From: Deltaproteobacteria bacterium | Lineage (GTDB): Bacteria > JAEEML01 | Direction: 5' to 3' | DNA: 24,474 bases | Assembly (NCBI GenBank): GCA_016283195.1 | Contig: JAEEML010000114.1 | Span: 1-24,474, forward strand | In this document: in pieces, positions 7,582-15,577 of the stretch | How positions within the stretch are numbered: position 1 is the stretch's first letter | Layout of the letters: each line of letters begins with the position of its first letter | Position numbers and translations under genes: made by a program | Notes under the pieces: generated by a model | Database searches by the model: none | Told to the model about the DNA's origin: nothing | What the model saw: only the letters and a program-made list of their open reading frames with translations

Positions 7582-10500
7582 ATGAAGCCAAGAAGTAAAC
7601 CGGCCCTGCTACTTATGTTCACTGCGCTTACAGCTTTTTCAAGCTGCCGGGAGACGCCGGAGCCTGTTCCGACTAAACCCAGTGGCCCAAGCCAGCAAGA
7701 TCCGGTTCCCGGGCATGAATGCGGTACACTGCCTGTTCTTTCTTCCGGCAGTCACTGCGATGTTACCCTAGGCACCAATAAAGCTCTGCTCATCCGCAGT
7801 AATATTTTAGCCCCGAGCGAAGTTTTACAAGGCGGCTCGGTGCTGCTCGATGAAGACGGAATCATCCAATGCGTGGGCTGTAACTGCGCCGCTGAGAACC
7901 TGGCCGCCGGCGCCACCGTCATGGTTTGCCCGGACGCTGTTGTTTCCCCCGCTCTCATTAATGCTCATGAGCACATCGGCTGGGCCAAACTGGCACAGCC
8001 GGCCACCTACACTGATGAGCGCTATGAACATCGCCACCACTGGCGCAAAGGCAAAGCCAGCCACACTAAAATACCGCAACCCGGCAGCTCCAAAGCCGAT
8101 GCCGACATTTTATACGGCGAACTGCGGCACTTTATCTCCGGCACGGTTTCCATGGCCGGTGCTGGCAAAGCCGACGGCCTTATGCGCAACCTCGATGAAA
8201 ATCTCTCCGATACCAAAGAGGTGGGCGGCAATGTTTATAATCAAACCTTCCCGCTGGGTGATAACGACGGTAATTTATTGACCTCCGGCTGCAATTACCC
8301 CTGGAAAGACGACGTTCAAGATCTCAAAAACGAGTGCTATTTGCCACACATTGCCGAAGGTATCAACGCCGAAGCGCATAATGAATTTCTCTGCATGAGC
8401 GGCCAGGGCAGCGGCAGCCGCGACCTAGTAGAGCCCAATACAGCCATTATCCACGCCGTGGGCATGAGCGCTATAGACGGCGAAGAGATATTAAATAACG
8501 ATTCTTCCGTTGTTTGGTCGCCGCGCAGTAATGTCTCTCTTTACGGCAACACCGCCCCGGTCACCATGTACCACAACCAGGGCATAAACATTGCCATGGG
8601 CACCGACTGGGTGCTCTCCGGCTCAGCCAATATGGTGCGCGAGATGGCCTGCGCCGATTACATGAATAAAAAGCATTACGGCAGTTTCTTTAAAGCCTCC
8701 GATATCTGGCGCATGGCTACGGAAAACAGCGCCCGCGCTCTAAAAGTTGAAGACAAAATCGGCTTTTTAAAGAATGGCTACATCGGCGATATAGCTATTT
8801 ACGCCTTAAACGGCGGTGCCAGTAGCCAAAATGTGGAAACTTATTATCAATCCATCATCGACTCCACTGCTGATGAAGTGGTCTTAGTTTTAAGAAGCGG
8901 CGAAATGGTCTTTGGCGATAGCGATATTTTTGATGCAGCCAATATTAACGATTGCGAATCCATGGGTGATGTCTGCGGCTCCACAAAAACTATCTGCATG
9001 ACCGGTGCCCAATCAAAATATAGTGAAATAAAAGATGATGGAGCCTACAAGCTCTTTTATTGCAATAACAAATGGGAAGCCGAGCCGCCCTGCGTCCCGC
9101 AGCGCGATAACAAAGACAAAAACGGCAAAGTAATAGACTTTGGCGCCAAAGTCTCCACTTATGACGGCACTACTTCCAAAGATGACAGCGACGGCGACGG
9201 CGTGCCTAATAGTGAAGATAACTGCCCCACTATCTTTAACCCCATAAGACCTCTGGATAAAGGCGTGCAGGCCGATACTGATGGCGACGGCGTCGGCGAT
9301 CTCTGCGACCCCTGCCCCACTGAGGCCAATACCACTGAGTGCAGTAAAGCCGATCCTAACGATCGTGATCGCGACGGCGTAAAAGACGATGTCGATAATT
9401 GCCTTGGCAAATATAACCCAGTAGATGCGAGCGGCAAACAGCCCGATGCCGACGGCGACGGCAAAGGTGATGCTTGCGATGAATGCCCGAATGCCCCCAA
9501 CCCCGGCAGTGCCCTGTGCCCGGCTATGGATTCTACTATTCCTGCCGTGCAAGGCGGCGAAGTGGCCGATGAAGTGCGCGTCAATGTCAGCGGCTACGTC
9601 TCGGCAATAGCCGCTAATACCAACAACAGCTTCTTTATCCAAACAGCCGCTTCATTTGCGAGCAAAGACGCAGCCAAAAATCAAGGTCTTTATGTCTATA
9701 TAGACAAAAAAGAGACCGAAAATGTCAGCGCAGCCGGCAAGCTGAAAGTGGGGCAAAAAGTTACAGTTACCGCTACTGCCACCACCTTCCATGGCGAAAA
9801 AGAGCTCAATCTCGTGGAAAAAATCACTACCACTGACCCCACCGAAACTCCCATGATGCCGCTGGCTCTCACCATAGCCGACTTGATAAGTGAAACTGCC
9901 ACTCCTTATGAAGGTATTTTGGTCACCTTGAGCGATGTAAATGTGCTTACCGGCGGCACTTCTTATTTCTATATCGGCGAAAGCACAGCCAAACTCTTGG
10001 TGGGCAACAAAATTTGGACTAACAGCATTCCGATCTCTACCGGCGCTACTTTAACCGCTATAACCGGTGTAGCCATGTTTGCCATGACCGGTGATGCCAA
10101 AGACAGTGTCAGCACCATTGAGCCGCGCGGAAGTGCCGATATCGCCCAAGATTGCTCGGCCGGGAGCACTATTGTGGCCATGAATCCTAAAGCTATCACC
10201 TTAGCAGCCGGCGAAAAAGCGGCCATAACTCTCTCTATGAGCTGCCCTGATGCCGCCCAGGAAATTGCCTTAACGCCGGAAGATGCTTGCAGCGATCTCA
10301 TCACTGTCGGTACGGCCTCTTTTGCCGCCGGTGCCGCCTCTGCCACCGCAGAAGTCACAGCTAAAGAGGGCAAAACCGGCAGCTGTAAAGTTAGTTATAA
10401 CAATTTTGAAACGATGGTAACGGTAGCCGAAAAAGTAGGCGGCAGTGTTATAGGTTACAAAATCACTCTCACCAAAAACGAAAAAGGCGCTGCCGATCCC

Positions 10501-10938
10501 AGTAAACTTGTCGAAATAGATGTCCATAACTTTACCGAAGAGGCAGCTGCCGACACCTATGTGGTGGTCGCCAGAAAAATAGCCGATTATGCCACTTGGC
10601 AATCAAAAGTGCCTAATTTGCCAGCGCAGGTTAGCGCCGATAAAGTCATATTTGTCAATTTGGGCGGCGGCACCAATGTGCAATTCAATGCCGATGAAGA
10701 CGATCTTATCCGCCTCTATAAAAATGGCACCGAAGTCGAAGCGGCACGTCATTATATCGGCAAGAATTATGCTCTGCGCCAAAGCGACGGCACCTTTAAA
10801 ACCTCTACTGCTCCCCATGGTGCCGACGGTAAGGCCCCCAGCATAGTAACCGGAGTGAATGAACCGCTCTATCTTTATGAAACCGGCACCGGCATAGACA
10901 GCGGCAACGGCAACTACTTCATCTTCTACATTCCCTGA
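7582..10938 (+). CDS. Modular surface lipoprotein: amidohydrolase + TSP3 + OB-like + Ig-like + LTD-like
   Basis: A 1,118-residue predicted lipoprotein (signal peptide ending FSSC, C22). Residues about 47-450 form an amidohydrolase TIM barrel of the chlorohydrolase/SAH-deaminase type, with metal ligands H129 and H131 (INAHEH), H256 (PHIAEG, with E259), H291 and D342 (MGTDW). A Cys-rich edge (CVGCNC, residues 97-102) and DERYEHRHHWRKGK mark a branch familiar to me from myxobacteria. A second Cys-rich patch (458-504) leads to thrombospondin type 3 calcium repeats (DSDGDGVPNSEDNCP and others, about 534-646). Then follow an OB-fold-like domain (about 650-860), an Ig-like domain (about 865-960) and a C-terminal lamin-tail-like domain ending in YFIFYIP. 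I start at ATG 7582 (SD AGGAGG) rather than the in-frame GTG 7555, which falls within the leader hairpin. Substrate is unknown; hydrolysis of a C-N bond or deamination at the cell surface is inference. Confidence 0.85.
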   Translation: MKPRSKPALLLMFTALTAFSSCRETPEPVPTKPSGPSQQDPVPGHECGTLPVLSSGSHCDVTLGTNKALLIRSNILAPSEVLQGGSVLLDEDGIIQCVGCNCAAENLAAGATVMVCPDAVVSPALINAHEHIGWAKLAQPATYTDERYEHRHHWRKGKASHTKIPQPGSSKADADILYGELRHFISGTVSMAGAGKADGLMRNLDENLSDTKEVGGNVYNQTFPLGDNDGNLLTSGCNYPWKDDVQDLKNECYLPHIAEGINAEAHNEFLCMSGQGSGSRDLVEPNTAIIHAVGMSAIDGEEILNNDSSVVWSPRSNVSLYGNTAPVTMYHNQGINIAMGTDWVLSGSANMVREMACADYMNKKHYGSFFKASDIWRMATENSARALKVEDKIGFLKNGYIGDIAIYALNGGASSQNVETYYQSIIDSTADEVVLVLRSGEMVFGDSDIFDAANINDCESMGDVCGSTKTICMTGAQSKYSEIKDDGAYKLFYCNNKWEAEPPCVPQRDNKDKNGKVIDFGAKVSTYDGTTSKDDSDGDGVPNSEDNCPTIFNPIRPLDKGVQADTDGDGVGDLCDPCPTEANTTECSKADPNDRDRDGVKDDVDNCLGKYNPVDASGKQPDADGDGKGDACDECPNAPNPGSALCPAMDSTIPAVQGGEVADEVRVNVSGYVSAIAANTNNSFFIQTAASFASKDAAKNQGLYVYIDKKETENVSAAGKLKVGQKVTVTATATTFHGEKELNLVEKITTTDPTETPMMPLALTIADLISETATPYEGILVTLSDVNVLTGGTSYFYIGESTAKLLVGNKIWTNSIPISTGATLTAITGVAMFAMTGDAKDSVSTIEPRGSADIAQDCSAGSTIVAMNPKAITLAAGEKAAITLSMSCPDAAQEIALTPEDACSDLITVGTASFAAGAASATAEVTAKEGKTGSCKVSYNNFETMVTVAEKVGGSVIGYKITLTKNEKGAADPSKLVEIDVHNFTEEAAADTYVVVARKIADYATWQSKVPNLPAQVSADKVIFVNLGGGTNVQFNADEDDLIRLYKNGTEVEAARHYIGKNYALRQSDGTFKTSTAPHGADGKAPSIVTGVNEPLYLYETGTGIDSGNGNYFIFYIP

Positions 10939-11029
10939 GCCCCGTTTCTTCATCATTTGCATTATACAAGTCGCATTTTAAAGTAATGATTAAGTTTTTC
11001 TCATATAGATAGAAAAGCCTAATTATGAG

Positions 11030-11116
11030 TTGTTTTAAAAGGCGTTTTTATGCGATACTGGACTTCCCTGATGTCCAGGGGTTCTAATGAGCGCAAGCTC
11101 GATAAGGGGGATAATT
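11030..11116 (+). promoter_or_regulatory. Promoter and 51-nt two-hairpin leader of second amidohydrolase gene
   Basis: TTGTTT (11030-11035), an 18-bp spacer and GATACT (11054-11059) form a plausible sigma70-type promoter. Six bases after the -10, exactly as in the first paralog, lies the identical CCCTG-ATGTC-CAGGG hairpin (11066-11080). Hairpin 2 is TGAGC-GCAA-GCTCG (about 11087-11101), with a GNRA tetraloop. AAGGGGG (11104-11110) is the SD for the ATG at 11117. The leader is 51 nt, the same as upstream of 7582. Confidence 0.62.
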
Positions 11117-14100
11117 ATGAAGGTTCGCAAGAGCACCGGCTTACTCCTCATGAGCACACTGGCTATGATAATGGCCAGCTGTGTGGTTGACTTGGAACAA
11201 GAACCTATGGATTATCCCTCCGGGCCCGGCACCGATAAAGGCCCGGTTATTACCGACAATACCGATATTGATAATACTGATATTGATAACACCGATATTG
11301 ATAATACTGATATTGATAACACTGATATTGATGTTCCTCCTAACGATACTACAATTGTTGCCAAAAAATGCGGGCAACTGCCTGTTCTGGCCAGCGGCGA
11401 GCATTGCGATGTCAGTGCCGGTACCAGCGGCGCTTTAATCATCCGCAGTAATATTCTGGCTCCCGGCACTGTTTACCAGGGCGGCTCCATTTTGCTGAAT
11501 GAAAATGGCATTATCAAATGCGTTGGCTGTAATTGCGAGAGTGAAAGCCTGGCCGCCGGCGCCACGGTGCTTACCTGCCCGGATGCCGTAGTCTCCCCGG
11601 CTCTTATCAATGCTCATGAGCACATCACTTGGGGCAAAAACGCCAAGCCGGCAAATTACACCGACGAGCGATACGAACACCGCCACAACTGGCGCAAAGG
11701 CAAAGAGAGCCATTCAAAAATTCCCCAAGATGGCAGTTCCAATGAAGATGACGACATTCTCTACGGCGAGCTGCGCCACTTAATGGCCGGGGCGCTCACT
11801 ATGGCCGGTTCCGGCAAAGCTAAAGGCCTTATGCGCAATATTGATAAAGAAGATCTGGCGAGTGTCGTTGGTGGCAATGTTTATTACCAGACTTTTCCTC
11901 TTGGCGACAGCGACGGCAAAATGCTTACTTCCGGCTGCTCTTACGGCTGGAAGGATGATCTCTCCAAACTCAAAAATGAATGCTATATGCCGCACATTGC
12001 CGAAGGTATTAACACCGCAGCTCATAATGAGTTTCTTTGCATGAGCGGCCAAGGCCAGGGCAGCCGCGACCTGGTGGAAGCCAATACCGCTATTGTGCAC
12101 GCTGTGGGCATGAGCGCTATAGACGGCGCCGAAGTAGCCGATAACAATGCTTCTATCATCTGGTCACCGCGCAGCAATGTTTCTCTTTACGGCAACACCG
12201 CCCCGGTCACTATGTATCACAACCAGGGCATAAATATCGCCATGGGCACCGACTGGGTGCTCTCCGGCTCAGCCAATATGGTGCGCGAGATGGCCTGCGC
12301 CGATTACATGAATAAAAAGCACTATGGCAGCTTCTTTAAGCCCTCCGATATTTGGCGCATGGCTACGGAAAACGGCGCTATAGCTTTAGAAGTAGATGAC
12401 AAAATCGGCTTTTTAAAGACAGGCTTTATCGGCGATATAGCCATTTATGCCTTAAACGGCGGCGCCAGTGACGATAATGTGGAAACTTATTTTCAATCCA
12501 TTATTGATTCTACGCCCGACGAGGTGGTTCTCATTTTAAGAAGCGGCGAAATGGTCTTTGGCGACAGCGATATTCTAAGCGCTGCCAAAGTCAAAAACTG
12601 CGAATCCATGGGCGATGTCTGCGGCTCGTCCAAAACTATTTGCATGAGCGGAGCCAACTCTAAATACAAAGACATTAAAGACGGCGGCGCTTATAAGCTC
12701 TTTTATTGCAATAATAAGTGGGCTTCCGAGCCGCCCTGTGTCCCGAAACGCAATAATAAAAACAAAAACGGCCAGGTCATAAACTTTGGCAGCAAAGTCT
12801 CTACTTACGACGGCACCACCTCCAAAAACGACAGCGACGGCGACGGCGTATCCAATGACGAAGATAACTGTCCTACTATTTTTAACCCCATAAGACCTAT
12901 GGACAAAGGCGTACAGGCCGATGCCGACGGTGACGGCCTTGGCGATTTATGCGATCCCTGCCCGATGGATACCGATAATGATAAATGCGGCCCGGCCACT
13001 CCTGGTGATCTTGATAACGACGGCGTCCCCGATAATCAGGATAACTGCCCGGGAAAATATAATCCACCTGATGCCGAAGGACTGCAGCCCGATGCCGACG
13101 GTGACGGCAAAGGCGATGCCTGCGATGAATGCCCGAATAATGCCAACCCCGGTGATGAAGTTTGCCCGGCAGTCAATACCACTATAGCCGATGTACAATC
13201 AGGCAAAATAAAAGTAGATACACGCGTTAATCTGGAAGGTATTGTTTCGGCGGTAGCAGCCAACAATCATAACAGCTTTTTCATCCAGTCCAAGGGTTCT
13301 TTCGCTTCTAAAGATGAAGCTAAATACCAGGGCCTTTATGTTTATATTGATGCCAAAGAGGCCATTTCTGCCAGCGCAGCCAATCTGGTTATCGGCAGCA
13401 CCGTAAGAGTTAGCGGCACGGTTAATGAATACTTTGGGGAAAAAGAGCTGGGCAATTTGGAAAAATTGGAAGTTATGCGCACCAATGTGGTAGATGTTGT
13501 GCCTTTGGAACTGGAAATTAGCGATTTCAGCTCTAAAACTGCCACTCCTTATGATGCTCTTTTAGCCACCGTTAAAAACGTTAACATAGTTACCGGCGGC
13601 ACCTCTTACTTCTATATCGGCCAAACCGGGAGCACAGGCAAAGTGCTTGTTTCCAATAAGATTTGGACTAACACCTCCTCTTTTGAAAACGGCGATGTTT
13701 TAAGCAGCGCTACTGGCATAGTTATGTTTGCCAAAACCGGCGATGCCACCGCCAGTGTCAATAGTTTGCAGCCTCGTTTTAGCGCCGATTTAGCCCAGGA
13801 TTGTTCTGCTGGCAGCTCCATTGTGGCCATGAATCCGCCGGAGCTCGTTATCGGCAAAGGGAAATCCGGTAGTATTATTTTGAGCAGAAATTGTCCCGGA
13901 GAAGAAGAGGAAATTGAGCTGACGGCAGCACCGGAATGTGCCGGCCTCTTAACCGTAGCTCCCGCCTCTTTTAGCGCCAAAGCCGCTACAGCTTCGGCCA
14001 CCGTAACAGCCGCCAATCAGATTGGTTCTTGCAAAATAAGTTATGGCAATTTCGAAACAACAGTAAAGATTATCAATGCCCAAGGTTATAGCATTGGCTT

Positions 14101-14539
14101 ATCTATCAACGGGGCGGCCGCCGATACAATTTATACACTGGACGATGTAAAGTCCGATACCTATATTTTGGTAGCCAGGGATGCCGCTAGTTACGCCGCT
14201 TGGCAAGCCGGAGTAAGAACTCTCCATGATTTGCCGGCCCAAGTGCCGGCTGACAAAGTTATTTTTGTGAATTTACAAGACGAATATCAATTCAACGGCA
14301 AAAAAGACGACACCATATACCTTTACAACTGGGCTGATCAGGTAATCTTTTCCCACCTCATTTCCGGCGGCTTTAACCAGCGGCAAAACGATGGCACTTT
14401 TGAGAAAAATGATGCTCCTGTAGGCGCCGACGGTAAAGCTCCGGCGGTTATCAGCGGCGTGAATGAGCCCCTATATCTCTATGAAACCGGTATCGTCAGC
14501 GGTGGCACCTACAATTATTTCATCTTCTATATTCCCTAA
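11117..14539 (+). CDS. Second modular surface lipoprotein, paralog of 7582-10938
   Basis: A 1,140-residue predicted lipoprotein (signal ending IMASC, C22), with the same domain order as its upstream neighbour and long near-identical stretches. Between the lipid anchor and the enzyme is a TDIDN pentapeptide tract (about residues 49-73) that the first copy lacks. Amidohydrolase metal ligands are H167 and H169 (INAHEH), H293 (PHIAEG), H328 and D379 (MGTDW), all retained, so both copies should be active enzymes. TSP3 repeats (DSDGDGVSNDEDNCP and others), OB-like, Ig-like and lamin-tail-like domains follow, ending YFIFYIP. I start at ATG 11117 with SD AAGGGGG; an in-frame ATG at 11087 lies inside leader hairpin 2. 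Divergence is greatest in the linkers and the Ig-like and C-terminal domains, suggesting altered surface contacts rather than altered catalysis. Confidence 0.85.
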   Translation: MKVRKSTGLLLMSTLAMIMASCVVDLEQEPMDYPSGPGTDKGPVITDNTDIDNTDIDNTDIDNTDIDNTDIDVPPNDTTIVAKKCGQLPVLASGEHCDVSAGTSGALIIRSNILAPGTVYQGGSILLNENGIIKCVGCNCESESLAAGATVLTCPDAVVSPALINAHEHITWGKNAKPANYTDERYEHRHNWRKGKESHSKIPQDGSSNEDDDILYGELRHLMAGALTMAGSGKAKGLMRNIDKEDLASVVGGNVYYQTFPLGDSDGKMLTSGCSYGWKDDLSKLKNECYMPHIAEGINTAAHNEFLCMSGQGQGSRDLVEANTAIVHAVGMSAIDGAEVADNNASIIWSPRSNVSLYGNTAPVTMYHNQGINIAMGTDWVLSGSANMVREMACADYMNKKHYGSFFKPSDIWRMATENGAIALEVDDKIGFLKTGFIGDIAIYALNGGASDDNVETYFQSIIDSTPDEVVLILRSGEMVFGDSDILSAAKVKNCESMGDVCGSSKTICMSGANSKYKDIKDGGAYKLFYCNNKWASEPPCVPKRNNKNKNGQVINFGSKVSTYDGTTSKNDSDGDGVSNDEDNCPTIFNPIRPMDKGVQADADGDGLGDLCDPCPMDTDNDKCGPATPGDLDNDGVPDNQDNCPGKYNPPDAEGLQPDADGDGKGDACDECPNNANPGDEVCPAVNTTIADVQSGKIKVDTRVNLEGIVSAVAANNHNSFFIQSKGSFASKDEAKYQGLYVYIDAKEAISASAANLVIGSTVRVSGTVNEYFGEKELGNLEKLEVMRTNVVDVVPLELEISDFSSKTATPYDALLATVKNVNIVTGGTSYFYIGQTGSTGKVLVSNKIWTNTSSFENGDVLSSATGIVMFAKTGDATASVNSLQPRFSADLAQDCSAGSSIVAMNPPELVIGKGKSGSIILSRNCPGEEEEIELTAAPECAGLLTVAPASFSAKAATASATVTAANQIGSCKISYGNFETTVKIINAQGYSIGLSINGAAADTIYTLDDVKSDTYILVARDAASYAAWQAGVRTLHDLPAQVPADKVIFVNLQDEYQFNGKKDDTIYLYNWADQVIFSHLISGGFNQRQNDGTFEKNDAPVGADGKAPAVISGVNEPLYLYETGIVSGGTYNYFIFYIP
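11261..11335 (+). repeat. 15-bp tandem repeat (5 units) encoding TDIDN
   Basis: Five in-frame 15-bp units (ACCGATATTGATAAT or ACTGATATTGATAAC) run from 11261 to 11335; the last ends GATGTT. Two variants alternate A-B-A-B-B', so the tract probably grew as a 30-bp unit. It encodes an acidic linker just after the lipid anchor and is a candidate for length change by slippage. Confidence 0.9.
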
Positions 14540-14563
14540 AATTAAGAATATCTGCTAATTATG

Positions 14564-14579
14564 CCCTGGCACTGCCGGG
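14564..14579 (+). promoter_or_regulatory. Stem-loop overlapping the SD of the ketosynthase-like gene
   Basis: CCC(T)GGC, loop ACT, then GCCGGG can form a six-bp G+C stem with one bulged T. The 3' arm runs into GGGAGGA, the SD for the ATG at 14593, so folding would partly hide it. A promoter here is not clear; the 53-bp gap to the previous gene may allow read-through. Confidence 0.4.
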
Positions 14580-14592
14580 AGGATATTCGCCG

Positions 14593-15309
14593 ATGAGTAC
14601 TTTTTACATTACTGCCCATAGCCTGATTACTGCCAAAAGTGTCGCTGCCGACCCGGAAGGCTATTTTTTGTGGAAGGCCGTTTCCGAGCGCCCGAATGAA
14701 CGCTTTGGCCGCTTTGATTTACTCACTAAATATGCTCTTTCGGCTGCGGAGCTCCTTGATTTGCCCCTCGATGAGCCCAAAAATAGTTCCAAAGCTCTTA
14801 TTTTAGAAACTGCCAGCGGCTCTCTCGCCATTGATGAGCGCTATTATAGCGATAAGCGGCAAAATCCCCCCAGCCCGGCTCTCTTTACTTACACTTTACC
14901 CAGTGTGGCCCTGGGGGAAATAGCCATCCGCTACCGCCTGACCGGCCCCAATTTAACTCTCTTAAGCCGGGTCCAAAGCACCGGTGCTCTGGGACTTTTG
15001 GAGAGTGCGCGGGCCATAAGGCGCAGGGAATGTACAGAAGCTATCTTTATCATGGCCAGTGGGGTAAATAAACAAAATGCCCTTTTTAATGATTTTCCGC
15101 CCTCAAAAGCGGCCGCTCTGCGCCTCAGTTTGCTCTCCGGCGCCCCGGGCAGCTTAAAACTGCAAATAGAACGCGGGGAAAATAATCAATCTCCCCACTT
15201 GCCGAGAAGGCCGCTCATGGACTATTTAGAGGAAGGCGCATTGGGCTCATGGGAAAGCTCTCTGCAACTGGGAAAACATAGTTATTATTTTAAAATAACA
15301 ACCATTTAA
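14593..15309 (+). CDS. Truncated ketosynthase-like protein with Gln at the Cys position (CLF-like)
   Basis: A 238-residue cytoplasmic protein resembling only the N-terminal half of a beta-ketoacyl synthase, in the style of the Ketoacyl-synt_2 family (LILETASGSLAIDERYY, then PSPALFTYTLPSVALGEIAIRYRLTGPN). Aligned by eye with the ketosynthase two genes on (ISTACTSGALA), its SRVQSTGAL places Gln128 where the active-site Cys should be. This Cys-to-Gln change is the hallmark of chain-length factors (KS-beta) and KS-Q domains, which partner a true ketosynthase. The C-terminal half with the two catalytic His is missing, so it cannot be a stand-alone condensing enzyme. The SD is GGGAGGA nine bases upstream. 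It is the first gene of a three-gene operon. A chain-length or priming partner role is inference. Confidence 0.72.
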   Translation: MSTFYITAHSLITAKSVAADPEGYFLWKAVSERPNERFGRFDLLTKYALSAAELLDLPLDEPKNSSKALILETASGSLAIDERYYSDKRQNPPSPALFTYTLPSVALGEIAIRYRLTGPNLTLLSRVQSTGALGLLESARAIRRRECTEAIFIMASGVNKQNALFNDFPPSKAAALRLSLLSGAPGSLKLQIERGENNQSPHLPRRPLMDYLEEGALGSWESSLQLGKHSYYFKITTI

Positions 15310-15319
15310 TGAGGATAAA

Positions 15320-15577
15320 ATGGACGCACTGATAAATGAGCTGAAAGAGCATATTATTGAGGCTTTAAGCCTTGATGAGATCACCCCCGAGGAAATTGAT
15401 GCCGAGGCGCCGCTTTTTGGCACCGGCCTGGGCCTTGATTCAATAGATGCGCTGGAACTCGCCGTTATGGTGGAAAAACACTATCATATACGCATTACCG
15501 ACAGCGAAGTGGGCAATAAGGCCTTTTCCTCGGTAAAATCTCTAGCCGAATTCATTCAAAATAATTCCGCTCAATGA
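15320..15577 (+). CDS. Acyl carrier protein
   Basis: An 85-residue acidic helical protein with the phosphopantetheine attachment site in GLGLDSIDALEL (Ser41). It would carry acyl intermediates as thioesters for the ketosynthases on either side. The length and DSID motif fit specialised ACPs of polyketide/aryl-polyene type clusters as well as fatty-acid ACPs; its location between two ketosynthase-type genes and away from fab genes favours a dedicated ACP. The SD GAGGA lies just after the previous stop, and its stop overlaps the next ATG by four bases (ATGA), so translation is coupled. No phosphopantetheinyl transferase is in the window. Confidence 0.92.
   Translation: MDALINELKEHIIEALSLDEITPEEIDAEAPLFGTGLGLDSIDALELAVMVEKHYHIRITDSEVGNKAFSSVKSLAEFIQNNSAQ

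Noticed and set aside
7361-7591. Open frame of 76 codons on the minus strand over the ihfA upstream region
   Set aside because: It overlaps the ihfA SD and the leader of the divergent gene, has no SD of its own and shows no protein-like pattern.
9013-9642. 209-codon minus-strand frame inside the first amidohydrolase gene
   Set aside because: It is antisense to the TSP3-coding region; its composition follows from the Asp/Gly repeat codons. A similar shadow lies in the paralog.
11017-11047. Terminator for the first amidohydrolase gene (GCCT...AGGCGTTTTT)
   Set aside because: The stem is only four to five bp with a long loop, and it overlaps the likely -35/-10 of the next gene.
11261-11335. 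Short-repeat CRISPR array
   Set aside because: The units are contiguous 15-mers without spacers, in frame inside a coding sequence.
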